Source: Campylobacterales bacterium (GTDB lineage: Bacteria > Campylobacterota > Campylobacteria > Campylobacterales > Sulfurimonadaceae). From it: 64,000 nt of DNA. Position numbers and translations under genes: made by a program. The notes below the pieces were generated by a model. The model made no database searches and was not told the origin of the DNA. It saw only the letters and a program-made list of their open reading frames with translations. The stretch lies in the NCBI GenBank assembly GCA_026390075.1, contig JAPLGP010000055.1, forward strand, positions 45,863-109,862. Direction: 5' to 3'. Of the stretch, positions 35,747 through 45,007 are shown piece after piece (positions within the stretch are counted from its first letter, which is position 1; each line of letters opens with the position of its first letter).

Positions 35747-35752
35747 TACAAT
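35747..35752 (+). promoter_or_regulatory. Probable -10 box of the SRP RNA gene
   Basis: TACAAT ends eight bases before the predicted 5' end of the SRP RNA, at the right spacing. Confidence 0.5.
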
Positions 35753-35759
35753 TCCGTTG

Positions 35760-35863
35760 CTCTTCTTTAGACCTGTGCAATAGCAGTTCGAGATACTGTG
35801 TCAGGGTAGGAATACAGCAGCACACCTCGAACTGTTATGTGCCGCAGGTATCTGGAGAAGAGT
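35760..35863 (+). ncRNA. ffs: Bacterial small signal recognition particle RNA (4.5S)
   Basis: About 104 nt. The terminal arms CTCTTCTTTAGACCTG and CAGGTATCTGGAGAAGAG pair. The inner stem GCAGTTCGAG / CTCGAACTGT holds the conserved domain-IV elements GTCAGGGTAGGAA and ACAGCAGC that bind Ffh. A TACAAT box lies just upstream. The ends are predicted from pairing and may be off by a few bases. Confidence 0.92.
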
Positions 35864-35896
35864 CTTCAAACATATACTTTTATCCAATACAATAAT

Positions 35897-36124
35897 TTAA
35901 TCTTCTCTGTATTTTGAAATTCCACATGCCTGATTTGGTTTTGGTGGATTATTTTTTAAGTATGTTAAATCTTCGAGCGTTTGCGTTAAAACTCTTTTTT
36001 GCTGGAGTATTGGAAGCATCAAATTATCTTTTTCATTGAGAGGAATACTCCAATCCAAAAGAATACCCTCAACCTCTTTATCTAACTCTGCTAGTGCGTT
36101 TTCTATGTGTTTAATTGAATTCAT
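35897..36124 (-). CDS. Small hypothetical protein (75 aa)
   Basis: 75 residues, helical, beginning MNSIKHIENALAELDKEVEG. No recognised domain. The C-terminal Ala-Cys-Gly is encoded by an exact dispersed 10-mer (35921-35930). It is placed between the SRP RNA and the divergent rpmI-rplT genes. Moderate support from a sensible composition and start. Confidence 0.55.
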   Translation of the reverse strand: MNSIKHIENALAELDKEVEGILLDWSIPLNEKDNLMLPILQQKRVLTQTLEDLTYLKNNPPKPNQACGISKYRED

Positions 36125-36205
36125 AAAGCCATTGTAGCAAAAATTTACAATAATTTAGATATAATCCCGCCCTCTATATATGAGAATTTTACAAAGGAGT
36201 TATCG

Positions 36206-36397
36206 ATGCCAAAAATGAAATCTGTTAAAGGCGCTGTAAAGCGTTTTAAAGTTAAGAAAAATGGTACTGTTAAGCGTGGAACTGCTTACAGAAGCCATAT
36301 TTTGACTAAACAAGATGCAGGCACTCGTCGTAAGCAAAATGCACCTAAAGTGATTGCTAAAGTTGATGAGAAAAATGTAAAGGCTATGATTAACTAG
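36206..36397 (+). CDS. rpmI: 50S ribosomal protein L35
   Basis: 63 residues, very basic, starting MPKMKSVKGAVKRFKVKKNG with the family HILTKQD segment. AAGGAG lies nine bases before the ATG. It is followed by rplT after 127 bases. The usual upstream infC is not in front; a small ORF on the other strand is there instead. Confidence 0.97.
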   Translation: MPKMKSVKGAVKRFKVKKNGTVKRGTAYRSHILTKQDAGTRRKQNAPKVIAKVDEKNVKAMIN

Positions 36398-36524
36398 ATG
36401 TCATTCTCAGTTTAACTGGGAATCTAGAAAATCGTAAATCTCCAATTATCTGATTGGGCAAGACCACTCAAACGGTGGCACCTTGAACACAAAAAGTGTA
36501 TCTGGGTAAAGAAAAAGGAAAAAT
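36398..36524 (+). promoter_or_regulatory. Structured rpmI-rplT spacer
   Basis: Successive dyads are CTCAGT-TTA-ACTGGG (about 36408-36422), CCAAT...ATTGG (about 36442-36457), CCAC...GTGG (about 36465-36478) and ACAC-AAAAA-GTGT. The stretch lies in the leader of rplT, whose product autoregulates by binding mRNA in other bacteria, so an L20 operator is a reasonable guess. Confidence 0.4.
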
Positions 36525-36884
36525 ATGCCAAGAGTAAAAACAGGTGTTGTTCGTAGAAGAAGACACAAAAAGATATTAAAATTAGCGAAAGGTTTTTACA
36601 GCGGTCGCCGTAAACATTTCCGTAAAGCTAAAGAGCAAATTGAACGCTCATATTACTATGCGTTCCGTGACCGTAAGCAAAATAAACGCGAATTCCGCAA
36701 GTTATGGATTGTTCGTATTAATGCTGCTTGTCGTTTAAATGGAATGAATTATTCAACTTTTATCAACGGACTTCACAAGTCTGGCATCGAACTTGACCGT
36801 AAAATTCTTGCTGACATGGCGATGAATGATGCAGCAGCATTTACTGCAGTTGCCGAAGCATCAAAAGCAGCACTTAGCAAATAA
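36525..36884 (+). CDS. rplT: 50S ribosomal protein L20
   Basis: 119 residues, starting [20 protein letters not shown], with [19 protein letters not shown] and [17 protein letters not shown] typical of L20. It binds 23S rRNA early in 50S assembly. AAAGGA site present. Confidence 0.98.
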   Translation: MPRVKTGVVRRRRHKKILKLAKGFYSGRRKHFRKAKEQIERSYYYAFRDRKQNKREFRKLWIVRINAACRLNGMNYSTFINGLHKSGIELDRKILADMAMNDAAAFTAVAEASKAALSK

Positions 36885-36889
36885 GTCTC

Positions 36890-36910
36890 AGACCTTCGGG
36901 TCTTGGCTTT
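36890..36910 (+). terminator. Possible terminator after rplT
   Basis: AGACC-TTCG-GGTCT (36890-36903), a short stem with a stable UUCG tetraloop six bases after the rplT stop. The following U content is weak (TGGCTTT). Confidence 0.45.
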
Positions 36911-36921
36911 GCTAAATCTTC

Positions 36922-38172
36922 TTAAATCCTATTTATATATAAAACACTGTTTCCTTTAGCGTTATAGTAAATTCCTTGTGATAATTGTCGAGAGACAAAA
37001 ACACCTCTGCCATTAAAATTATGTGAATTTCTAAATATTTTACTTAAAATCTGTGTATCAAATCCATCACCTTCATCACAAATTTTGGTTATTATGTATG
37101 TGCACGAATTATAATTTACTTTATGAAGAGCTACCGTTATCTTTTTTGTGCACCCTTTCTCTATATTTTGTAGAGTCTCAAAATAAGTGTCATTTTCTAA
37201 AAGTTGATGTTTTGTTTGAGTATCAATATTTAAGTTTCCATGCTCATAAGCATTCATAAATAATTCAGTAAATACAACCCCAGCACTATCAATACTTTTT
37301 GTATTATCTGTTAAGTTGTTCCACTCATTCGTGTACCACTCATTTGTTATGTCATTATTTTCTAATGTAGTTTCAAATCTTTTTGATGCAACAAGATTAT
37401 TGGTGCATGATGTTTTATTGATAAAAATAAAAGTTATATCATCTTCTTGAGTTGTAATTTTACTAAATATTTTATTGCTAAAATCTTCTTTTGTAAATGA
37501 GTTTAAAAAATCTTCTTCAATAAAAGATGCATAAATATTTTGAGAATCAGTAGTTGAAGACTCACTTAAGCCGTCACTGTAAAGTAGAAATTTTCTTATA
37601 TCTGATGTGCTAGTTTCTGAGATAGTAAAGCTTTCTTGGTATTTGCTTATCGGAGGATTATTAGATTTTAATCGAATTATTTCATGGTTTATAGTTTGCA
37701 TTAAGAGCGCTGGCATAGCAAACTTAGCATAATTCATAATATTTTTATCTGTATTTAAAAGTATATAATCAACAGATAAAGATTCTTCCTCTAGTAGGAT
37801 AGGCTTTATATATTCTATAGATTCACTAATGAGATAGTGCAGGTTAAAACTGTTGTTTTTAAGCGTTTTATCTATAATATGATTGATGTAGAATGTTATA
37901 AGCATTGATGTAAGAGACGCAGAGACACCTTTGCCCATTCCATCCACAATAAGATAAAATGTAGTGTTATCATCTATCTTTCTTAACGAATACGCATCTC
38001 CGCTTAAAATATCTAGTGGTTTATATAAAAAATCTACTAGGGAAGTACATTTAGCTTGAATCATTTGATAGTAATAGTCATTTCTTAATATGTTGAGTTC
38101 TTTTTGAAATGCTAAATCTTGTTGATACAAACTATATTCCGTCTTTTCTACTAATGTTAACTTCTCTGGCAT
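36922..38172 (-). CDS. SpoIIE-type phosphatase fused to a HATPase (anti-sigma-like) domain
   Basis: 416 residues. The N-terminal PP2C/SpoIIE phosphatase domain carries the metal-binding LSGDAYSLRKID and YLIVDGMGKGVSAS motifs, LLYSDGLSES, and the final DDITFIFI. The C-terminal HATPase_c domain has FTELFMNAYEHGNL (N box) and KICDEGDGFD (G1 box), as in RsbW/SpoIIAB kinases. It would both phosphorylate and dephosphorylate a STAS protein. It is the last gene of an operon with a NIT-domain chemoreceptor and a STAS protein, its likely substrate. Confidence 0.87.
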   Translation of the reverse strand: MPEKLTLVEKTEYSLYQQDLAFQKELNILRNDYYYQMIQAKCTSLVDFLYKPLDILSGDAYSLRKIDDNTTFYLIVDGMGKGVSASLTSMLITFYINHIIDKTLKNNSFNLHYLISESIEYIKPILLEEESLSVDYILLNTDKNIMNYAKFAMPALLMQTINHEIIRLKSNNPPISKYQESFTISETSTSDIRKFLLYSDGLSESSTTDSQNIYASFIEEDFLNSFTKEDFSNKIFSKITTQEDDITFIFINKTSCTNNLVASKRFETTLENNDITNEWYTNEWNNLTDNTKSIDSAGVVFTELFMNAYEHGNLNIDTQTKHQLLENDTYFETLQNIEKGCTKKITVALHKVNYNSCTYIITKICDEGDGFDTQILSKIFRNSHNFNGRGVFVSRQLSQGIYYNAKGNSVLYINRI

Positions 38173-38178
38173 ATAGTT

Positions 38179-40155
38179 TTACACCTTAAACTTATGGAGT
38201 GTATTATGTAAATTTTTTGAATCTTTACAGAGGATAGTTGCAGTATTTTCTACAGAAATTCTAAGTGCAGTATTTTGAGAAGAGATTTTTATAACCTCGT
38301 CCATATCAGCAATAAGTTCTTTAGTTTTTGTTGCGATGTATGTGCTTTGATGCATAACATCGGTTGATTTTTTTCTTGTTACAGAAAGATTATTTTTTGT
38401 TTCTTGGGAAGAGTGAATCAGTTCTTGTGCTGAATCTGCAATATGACGCATATTTTCTGATGCTTGATTTGTTTCTCCAGAAATCTCAATAACATTTTGG
38501 GTAATGAGATTTACATTTGCACTAATTTCACTTAAACTTTTTTGTGTTCTCTCTGCAAGTTTACGGACTTCATCTGCTACAACTGCAAAGCCTCGTCCAT
38601 GTTCTCCAGCTCTTGCCGCTTCAATTGCAGCATTGAGTGCTAGTAGATTTGTTTGGTCTGCAATGTCAGAGATGATGCTTAAAACATCTTTTATATTTTT
38701 TGCTTGCTCGGTTAGGGATGAAACTTTTTGAGATAAATCTTCTTGTTGATGTGTTCCCATTTCTATGGAATGCACAACAGAATCTAATTTATTTATAAAC
38801 CCATCTAAAACATTAAAAGTTTTATCTAAATCTTCGGTTACGGTAATAGAAGACTCTTCAACATTATCTAATCTCTCTCCAACCTCAGAAACTAATGTAT
38901 TTATATTTGCGATTTTACTATCTGCTATCTCGCCATTGCGTGTAAGTTCACTTACAACCTCATTTAATTTTTGGCTCTCTGATGAAGTGGAAGAGCCAAC
39001 TGCAATGGCTTCGTGAACGCTCTGCTTAAATGCAACTATCATGACATGAAGTGCTCTTGAAATTTGTGATATTTCATCTTTTCCTGGAACAATAATGTCA
39101 CATGTTAAGTCAAGTGCACTCGAGACACATTCAATCTTTTCTAAGCTTGTATGAACGCTTTTATTGACGCCTCTGCTGATAAATAAAATGATTATAAAAA
39201 TTAAAACAGTAAAAATTGTATAGCTTGAGAGTGTTATCGCTGTTTCAAATTGTGAATTTGATTTTAATTGCTCAAGTAAGATAGAATTTTGTTTAGAAAT
39301 TTCATCGTCCACTTCTTTTAGAATGTTTATTTTTTGCGAAATTGTTTTAAACCAAGTAACACTCTCAATTCCAAAGCCACCTGTTGCAGCTTTCGTTTTT
39401 GCGATTTCTCTCATGTTATTTACTTCAGCAAAAGATGGATCGCTTTGTTTATTCTTGTAAAAAGCTTTTACACTCTCATTTGCCATTGCCAAAGATGCAT
39501 CAAGATAGCTATCTTGTTCCGCTACGATTGTTATCCATTTGGCAAACATTCCATCACCAAATTTGTCAGTTGCAAAAGTACCGCTGAGTATAGCTCTCTC
39601 GATGCCTGCTCTCTCTTTAGCTTTTAAAAAGTTTGTATAAGTATTGAGTGCTTTTACCAGCTCTTGAGTGTTGGCTAGTTTTGCTGTTAAAGATACGATA
39701 TTTAAAACTTTTTTATTCATATTTGTATAGTAAGCTACGGTATCTTTTGCATTAATGCTAAGCGCACTTACTTGTTTACGAATACTATCTATTTGGCTCA
39801 TATCGGATTTAAAAGCGGATAATTCTGATTTAAATTCATCTGAAAAAGTGTTTAAATCAAGTGTTGCAAGATACTCATCTAGCTCTTTGTTTTTACTTGT
39901 AGTTAAAACTAACTGCTTTGGTAAGATATCAGCAAATTCTTGTCCTTTTGAACCAATAAAACCAGCGCTAGCACCTCTTTCTTTTTGTGTTTCATGAATA
40001 AGAAGACTGAGTTTTTGAGAGAGAATATTGAGTTTTTCAGCTTGAATGATAAAAGCTCTGTCACCCATAGCCTTTTTTATATTGAGTCCAATGATAATCA
40101 GTGAAAAGGCTAAAACCATTGCCATAATGACATTTAATTTATATTTTATAGTCAT
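38179..40155 (-). CDS. Methyl-accepting chemotaxis protein with NIT sensor domain
   Basis: 658 residues. TM1 (about 8-25) is followed by a periplasmic NIT domain ([20 protein letters not shown] motif; NIT domains sense nitrate or nitrite). TM2 lies near 310-330, then HAMP, then a signalling domain with [20 protein letters not shown]. The operon order STAS, receptor, phosphatase/kinase links this receptor to a partner-switch module rather than only to the flagellar CheA pathway. The ligand is inferred from the domain only. Confidence 0.88.
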   Translation of the reverse strand: MTIKYKLNVIMAMVLAFSLIIIGLNIKKAMGDRAFIIQAEKLNILSQKLSLLIHETQKERGASAGFIGSKGQEFADILPKQLVLTTSKNKELDEYLATLDLNTFSDEFKSELSAFKSDMSQIDSIRKQVSALSINAKDTVAYYTNMNKKVLNIVSLTAKLANTQELVKALNTYTNFLKAKERAGIERAILSGTFATDKFGDGMFAKWITIVAEQDSYLDASLAMANESVKAFYKNKQSDPSFAEVNNMREIAKTKAATGGFGIESVTWFKTISQKINILKEVDDEISKQNSILLEQLKSNSQFETAITLSSYTIFTVLIFIIILFISRGVNKSVHTSLEKIECVSSALDLTCDIIVPGKDEISQISRALHVMIVAFKQSVHEAIAVGSSTSSESQKLNEVVSELTRNGEIADSKIANINTLVSEVGERLDNVEESSITVTEDLDKTFNVLDGFINKLDSVVHSIEMGTHQQEDLSQKVSSLTEQAKNIKDVLSIISDIADQTNLLALNAAIEAARAGEHGRGFAVVADEVRKLAERTQKSLSEISANVNLITQNVIEISGETNQASENMRHIADSAQELIHSSQETKNNLSVTRKKSTDVMHQSTYIATKTKELIADMDEVIKISSQNTALRISVENTATILCKDSKNLHNTLHKFKV

Positions 40156-40157
40156 AA

Positions 40158-40445
40158 TTAAACCTTTTTGAGATTAAAAACAGAAGTAAGATTTAAGTCA
40201 TTTAGAAGGTCATAAAGTTGTCTGTCCCCTACATTCACCTGAATGCTTATTTTATCTTTGAGGATAAGTTTGTTGAAGTAACCTATAACAGCAGATGTAA
40301 GAGAAAGAGAATCCACGATGTCAATTATTATGTTCTTACTACTAGCTATGACAGGATCAACACTGTTTTTTATACTTTGAAAGTCACCAATGCTTTTGAT
40401 GTTTCCATGTATTGTGATTTTATTTGAGCTTGTAGAGATATCCAT
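40158..40445 (-). CDS. STAS-domain (anti-anti-sigma-like) protein
   Basis: 95 residues. The fold follows STAS antagonists: [36 protein letters not shown], then [17 protein letters not shown] and a terminal VFNLKK. In SpoIIAA the phosphorylated residue is a Ser in this DSxxxxS-type loop (here DSLSLTSA). It is first in the operon with a NIT-MCP and a SpoIIE-phosphatase/HATPase protein, the natural partner set. A minus-strand TATAAT at 40481-40476 is its probable promoter. Confidence 0.82.
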   Translation of the reverse strand: MDISTSSNKITIHGNIKSIGDFQSIKNSVDPVIASSKNIIIDIVDSLSLTSAVIGYFNKLILKDKISIQVNVGDRQLYDLLNDLNLTSVFNLKKV

Positions 40446-40516
40446 AATATAAGTCCACCTTTAATTTATTTTCGGATTATATTATCAAAGTTTTATGATT
40501 TTCTTCTTGACCTATG

Positions 40517-41701
40517 TTAAGAGCTGTTTACAATGATATCAATCCACTCTTTCATTTTTTTTTCATAGCCTATACTTTTGAGTTGAACAAACTTAAGCGG
40601 TTTCGAGAGATACTGCTGTTTTACATAACCGCCAAAGTCATGTGGATATAAATAATTTTTATGGTTATCTGTTATATTTTTTGGAATTTCTAGTATTACT
40701 CCATCATTTACAGCTTGAAGTGCGGAGTTTATTGCTAAGTAAGCAGAGTTTGATTTTGGAGAAGCACAAAGATAAATAACGGCTTGAGCCAAAATGATTC
40801 TAGCCTCAGGATAGCCAATTTTTGAAACACTTGTTAAACATGAAGTACAAAGAGTAAGTGCTTGTGGATTTGCATTTCCCACATCTTCACTCGCTAATAT
40901 GACAAGTCGTCTTGCGATAAAATCAGCACTCTCTCCGCCATCAATGAGTCTTGCCAAATAGTAGATACTCGCATCCATGTCTGAGCCTCGGATGGACTTT
41001 ATCATCGCACTTGCCAAATCATAATGAACACCCGCTTCACTGCTTCCTGCACTGAGTGCATTTGGTCTGAGTGATTTTAAGAGTTCAAGCGTTATGTGCG
41101 TATTTATGTTTGAAGCAAACTCTAAAAGCTTTAGCATCGCCCGTGCATCACCGCCACTACTTGCAACAATGTACTCTTTTGAATCCTCATCTAAAGTTAT
41201 TGTACTATTTCCACATGCCAAGCTTAGAAGATTTGTTAATGCTTCATTTGTTATATACTTAATCTCAAAAAGCATAGAACGGGAACGAATAGCTGAAGTG
41301 AGGGAGAAGAAAGGGTTTTCTGTTGAAGCGCCTATAACTAAAACGGAGTTATTTTCCATAACGGGAAGCAAAACTTCTTGCTGATTTTTTGCTAAACGAT
41401 GTACTTCATCTATAAAAATAAGAGGTTTTTCTAAACTGTTTTTGTATTGCTCAAAGATTTTTCTTAAGTTTTCTATTTTTATAGAAGTGGCGTTAAATTC
41501 ATAAAAGGGGAGTTTCATAGTTTGAGCAATAACTCGAGCAAGAGATGTTTTTCCACATCCTGCTGGTCCATAAAAAAAGCTATGTCCTAAAACACCTTTT
41601 TCACAAAGAACACGAAGTGGAGCATTTCGTGAAGCTAGATGTTCTTGAGAAATTATCTCATCAAAGTTTTTAGGTCGTAAAAGTTGCGTAAAATCTGGCA
41701 A
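40517..41701 (-). CDS. rarA: Replication-associated recombination protein A
   Basis: 394 residues, AAA+ clamp-loader-like ATPase (MgsA/WRNIP1 family). Walker A GPAGCGKTS (45-53), Walker B PLIFIDEVHRL, sensor GASTENPFFSLTSAIRSRS, and the C-terminal tetramerisation region (SDMDASIYYLARLIDGGE) are present. It acts at stalled replication forks. One exact dispersed 10-mer lies at 41210-41219 (Ala-Cys-Gly). Confidence 0.95.
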   Translation of the reverse strand: MPDFTQLLRPKNFDEIISQEHLASRNAPLRVLCEKGVLGHSFFYGPAGCGKTSLARVIAQTMKLPFYEFNATSIKIENLRKIFEQYKNSLEKPLIFIDEVHRLAKNQQEVLLPVMENNSVLVIGASTENPFFSLTSAIRSRSMLFEIKYITNEALTNLLSLACGNSTITLDEDSKEYIVASSGGDARAMLKLLEFASNINTHITLELLKSLRPNALSAGSSEAGVHYDLASAMIKSIRGSDMDASIYYLARLIDGGESADFIARRLVILASEDVGNANPQALTLCTSCLTSVSKIGYPEARIILAQAVIYLCASPKSNSAYLAINSALQAVNDGVILEIPKNITDNHKNYLYPHDFGGYVKQQYLSKPLKFVQLKSIGYEKKMKEWIDIIVNSS

Positions 41702-41707
41702 ATGAAA

Positions 41708-42106
41708 TTAACCAGCAATAACTTGTATGTAAACTTCTCTCTCTTGTCTTGGTCCATCGAACTCGCCAAAAAAGACACCTTGCCACTTGCCAATAAGAGG
41801 TTTTGCATTGACAACGGGAATACTCACAGAGTTACCCATGCGAGAACTCTTAAGATGCGCTGCAGCATTTTCACCTTTGTGGAGGTATTTGCCATCGAGT
41901 GGTATAACACGGTTGAGTGCATCGAGTAAATCACGGCGAAGCGCAGGGTCTTGGTTTTCAAACATAAAGATACTTGCCGTTGTGTGCGGTGTAAAAACGA
42001 CACAAATACCATCTTTTATGCCAGAAGTAATCACAGCCTCATTTACCTCATTACTAATATCTATGAGTTGTGTTTTGTGGCTTGTTGGAAACTTCATTGT
42101 TTTCAT
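41708..42106 (-). CDS. yjbQ: YjbQ/UPF0047 family protein
   Basis: 132 residues. GICVVFTPHTTASIFMFENQD (one conserved His pair plus an acidic cluster) and HLKSSRMGNSVSIPV are the UPF0047 signatures. Members have been reported to have thiamine-phosphate synthase-like activity; the true role is uncertain. The start overlaps the last base of the pseudouridine synthase stop. Confidence 0.93.
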   Translation of the reverse strand: MKTMKFPTSHKTQLIDISNEVNEAVITSGIKDGICVVFTPHTTASIFMFENQDPALRRDLLDALNRVIPLDGKYLHKGENAAAHLKSSRMGNSVSIPVVNAKPLIGKWQGVFFGEFDGPRQEREVYIQVIAG

Positions 42107-42894
42107 TATTTAATTCCTCTCTCTTTAGCTTTTTTGTTTTCTGCTTTCATAAATGTGAACAGTGCTGAGTATTCGCTTCTTGTCAAAAATCTTGTTTTAC
42201 CTGTTGGAAGATTATTTAACTCAACTTCTGCAAAACTTACGCGTTTAAGGTCGGCTACTTCAGCACCAAAGTGAGCGAAAAATCTTCTGATTTCACGGTT
42301 TTGACCTTCTGCAATAGCGATTTTTAAAACAGAGTAATTATGTTCATTTTTTTGGATTTTATAGCCTAAAAACGGTGCAAAAGTCATAGAAGTTACACTG
42401 CTGTGAGAGTGTCCTCCAGCGGTTGCATCTTCGAGTTCTAAACCGTTTTGCATTGCTCCTTCCATCTCATTTGTAACTGGACCTTTGATTTTTACCTTGT
42501 AAACTCTTTGTAAATTTGAAGTCATAAGTGCAGTTGCAATTTTTGAAGCATCCGTTAAAAGTAAAACACCCTCAGTCGCATAGTCAAGTCTTCCAACAGG
42601 AACGAAGTGCTTATACTGTTTATCGAGTGTATCGTAAATCGTTCTTCTGCCTTTTGGATCACTTTTTGTTACAAGTTCCCCTTTTGGTTTATTGTAAACA
42701 ATAACTGTGTATTTGTCTATCGGAGTTACTGGCTTTCCACTTATGTGAATCACATCTTTTTTTTCATCCACTTGTGTCGCTGGGTTGTCTTGTATTTCGC
42801 CATTGACTCTTACATAACCGTTCTGCACTGCAGCATCTGCTTCGCGTCTTGAGTAGCTCGAATTGTGAGCTATATATTTGTTTAATCGCATCAT
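42106..42894 (-). CDS. RsuA/RluB-family rRNA pseudouridine synthase
   Basis: 262 residues. An N-terminal S4 RNA-binding domain (MRLNKYIAHNSSYSRREADA) precedes the catalytic core with VGRLDYATEGVLLLTD (catalytic Asp) and QNREIRRFFAHFGAEV. It isomerises a uridine in 23S or 16S rRNA; the exact target cannot be set from the sequence. It is coupled to kdsD (TAATG overlap). Confidence 0.92.
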   Translation of the reverse strand: MMRLNKYIAHNSSYSRREADAAVQNGYVRVNGEIQDNPATQVDEKKDVIHISGKPVTPIDKYTVIVYNKPKGELVTKSDPKGRRTIYDTLDKQYKHFVPVGRLDYATEGVLLLTDASKIATALMTSNLQRVYKVKIKGPVTNEMEGAMQNGLELEDATAGGHSHSSVTSMTFAPFLGYKIQKNEHNYSVLKIAIAEGQNREIRRFFAHFGAEVADLKRVSFAEVELNNLPTGKTRFLTRSEYSALFTFMKAENKKAKERGIK

Positions 42895-43856
42895 TATGAT
42901 ATGCCCTTTTCGATTAAAGTGTGAATATGAAGCACACCTTTTATCTTTTTATTTTTATCTGTAATTACTAAAAGTTGTATTTTTTTCTCTTCAATGAGGA
43001 CAAGTGCCTCGCTTGCTAACATGTTTTCATCGTCACATGTCATCGGGCTGAGTGTCGCATACTCTAAAACATTTGCTTCAAGTGAAAAATTATCTCTCAA
43101 AAGTGCACGACGAATATCGCCATCACTCACAAGTGCTATGAGTTTGTTTTGTTCATCGGTTACTAAAACTGTACCAAGTCTGCCTTCGCTGATCTTTATA
43201 ATTGCATCTTTGATTTTCGTCTCTTTTGAGACAATTGGCAAATTTTCAGTTTTCATCAAGTTACTTACTTTTACAAACAGTTTCTTGCCTAAAGCACCGC
43301 CAGGATGAAACGATGCAAAATCACTCTTTTTAAAGTTTTTTGCTCGCATCAAACATACTGCAAGTGCATCCCCGAGAGCAAGTGTTAAAGTAGTTGAGCT
43401 TGTTGGTGCGATGTCAAGTGGACATGCCTCTTTCGCAACAACTACTTCTATCACCAAATCACTGAATCTACCAAGCGTAGAAGAAGTATCTCTAGTCATC
43501 CCGATAATGGGTGTGCCGAATCTTTTTATATGAGGCAAAATAGAGCTAAGTTCTTCACTCTCACCGCTGTAACTGATGGCAATCACGGCATCTTCTTTAC
43601 TTATCATGCCCAAATCGCCATGAAGCGCTTCTGTGGGATGAAGAAAAAAGCTAGGCGTTCCAGTCGAAGCAAAAGTAGCTGCCATTTTTGCACCAATGAG
43701 TCCACTTTTGCCTACCCCTGTGACGATGAGTTTTCCTTTGCATGAAAGTATTAAATCTACGGCATGTGCAAAAACATCATTCATATTTTTTGATGCTTCT
43801 AGCAGAGCTGATGCCTCAATATTGAGGGTTTCTTGTGCAATTTCTTTGTAATTCAT
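42894..43856 (-). CDS. kdsD: Arabinose-5-phosphate isomerase KdsD/KpsF
   Basis: 320 residues: a SIS domain (TGVGKSGLIGAKMAATFAST, HPTEALHGDLGMI) followed by two CBS motifs (about 205-320). It converts ribulose-5-phosphate to arabinose-5-phosphate for Kdo and lipopolysaccharide synthesis. Variant repeat GGCATGTGCA lies at 43761. The upstream region holds a perfect palindrome made from two dispersed 10-mers. Confidence 0.94.
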   Translation of the reverse strand: MNYKEIAQETLNIEASALLEASKNMNDVFAHAVDLILSCKGKLIVTGVGKSGLIGAKMAATFASTGTPSFFLHPTEALHGDLGMISKEDAVIAISYSGESEELSSILPHIKRFGTPIIGMTRDTSSTLGRFSDLVIEVVVAKEACPLDIAPTSSTTLTLALGDALAVCLMRAKNFKKSDFASFHPGGALGKKLFVKVSNLMKTENLPIVSKETKIKDAIIKISEGRLGTVLVTDEQNKLIALVSDGDIRRALLRDNFSLEANVLEYATLSPMTCDDENMLASEALVLIEEKKIQLLVITDKNKKIKGVLHIHTLIEKGIS

Positions 43857-43898
43857 GATGTAATTATACCCGTTTTAGTTTCATATTTGGGTAAGAAG

Positions 43899-43927
43899 CT
43901 TGGCATGTGGGATTTCCACATGCCAAG
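43899..43927. repeat. Perfect hairpin formed by two inverted copies of the dispersed repeat
   Basis: CTTGGCATGTGG (43899-43910), loop GATTT, then CCACATGCCAAG (43916-43927). It lies between the divergent kdsD and rplM genes, with no U-tract on either side, so it is unlikely to be a terminator. Confidence 0.92.
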
Positions 43928-43993
43928 GGTGTCAAGAAAGCAACCTTAACCTTAAATAAACCATAAATTAAGCTACTTATAAGTTTGTGTTGC

Positions 43994-43999
43994 TATACT
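43994..43999 (+). promoter_or_regulatory. Probable -10 box of rplM-rpsI
   Basis: TATACT, 61 bases before the rplM ATG, inside the short divergent intergenic region. Confidence 0.45.
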
Positions 44000-44060
44000 T
44001 TCGCCACTAAATAAGCGGTCTGACTGTTTATTAATAAATTTACTTAAAAAAGGTTCAAGA

Positions 44061-44483
44061 ATGAAATTTACAAAAATTGCAACTTCTGAACAAATTGATC
44101 AAAAATGGGTTTTGATTGATGCTGAGGGTAAAACTTTTGGTCGTATTATCACTGAAGTAGCTACTATACTTCGTGGTAAGAACAAAGTTTGCTGGACTCC
44201 AAACATTGACTGTGGTGACTTCGTTGTTATCGTAAATGCTTCTAAAGCAAAATTTAACGGTCTTGGCAAAATTGCTAACAAAGAATACTTCTCATACTCT
44301 GGTTACTTTGGTAGTACTAAAAGTATTAAAATGACTGAGCTTATGGCAAAAAATCCTGAGAAGCTTTACAAATTAGCAACTCGTGGTATGCTTCCAAAAA
44401 CTAAGCTTGGTGCAAAAATGATTAAAAAATTAAAAATTTATGCAGGTGCTGAACATCCTCACACTGCACAACTTGCTAAGTAA
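44061..44483 (+). CDS. rplM: 50S ribosomal protein L13
   Basis: 140 residues. KWVLIDAEGKTFGRIITEVA, GDFVVIVNASK and a MLPKTKLG segment are diagnostic. It is an early assembly protein of the large subunit, followed by rpsI after ten bases as in most bacteria. Confidence 0.98.
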   Translation: MKFTKIATSEQIDQKWVLIDAEGKTFGRIITEVATILRGKNKVCWTPNIDCGDFVVIVNASKAKFNGLGKIANKEYFSYSGYFGSTKSIKMTELMAKNPEKLYKLATRGMLPKTKLGAKMIKKLKIYAGAEHPHTAQLAK

Positions 44484-44493
44484 GGATTGACAT

Positions 44494-44883
44494 ATGGCAA
44501 AAATATACGCAACAGGTCGTCGTAAAGCTTCAATAGCAAAAGTATGGTTGACTGCAGGAAACGGTGAAATGACTATCAATGGTCTTTCTTTAGATGCATG
44601 GTTAGGTGGTCTTGAAGCTAAAAAGCTTCGTGTTAAACAACCACTAGCACTTACTAAACAAGATACATCTGTAAACATCGTTGCTACTACTACAGGTGGT
44701 GGTTTCGGTGGTCAAGCAGATGCTCTTCGTCACGGAATTTCTCGTGCGTTAGTAAAGTTTAACCCAGAATTAAAAGCAATTCTAAAACCTGAGGGCATGA
44801 TGACTCGCGATTCAAGAATCGTTGAGCGTAAAAAGCCAGGTAAGAGAAAAGCTCGTCGTTCTCGCCAGTTCTCTAAGCGTTAA
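44494..44883 (+). CDS. rpsI: 30S ribosomal protein S9
   Basis: 129 residues. [20 protein letters not shown] at the N terminus and the basic tail [17 protein letters not shown], which reaches the ribosomal P site, are typical of S9. It is in operon with rplM. Confidence 0.98.
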   Translation: MAKIYATGRRKASIAKVWLTAGNGEMTINGLSLDAWLGGLEAKKLRVKQPLALTKQDTSVNIVATTTGGGFGGQADALRHGISRALVKFNPELKAILKPEGMMTRDSRIVERKKPGKRKARRSRQFSKR

Positions 44884-45007
44884 TCTCTCTATTCGCTTTT
44901 TTTATCAATGCATTTTGCATTGGTAAAACCTCTTTAAAACTCTCAAAAATAACACTCCTTTAACTATCTTTCTATATAATGTCTTTTATAATTAAAAAGG
45001 TTTATAT

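Noticed and set aside
30067..43927. The inverted repeat pairs as transcription terminators
   Set aside because: Both lie between divergent genes, upstream of both, and lack a U-tract.
44906..44922. CAATGCA-TTT-TGCATTG stem after rpsI as an intrinsic terminator
   Set aside because: The run of Ts precedes rather than follows the stem on the + strand, and the minus strand has an A-tract. It does not fit a terminator in either direction.
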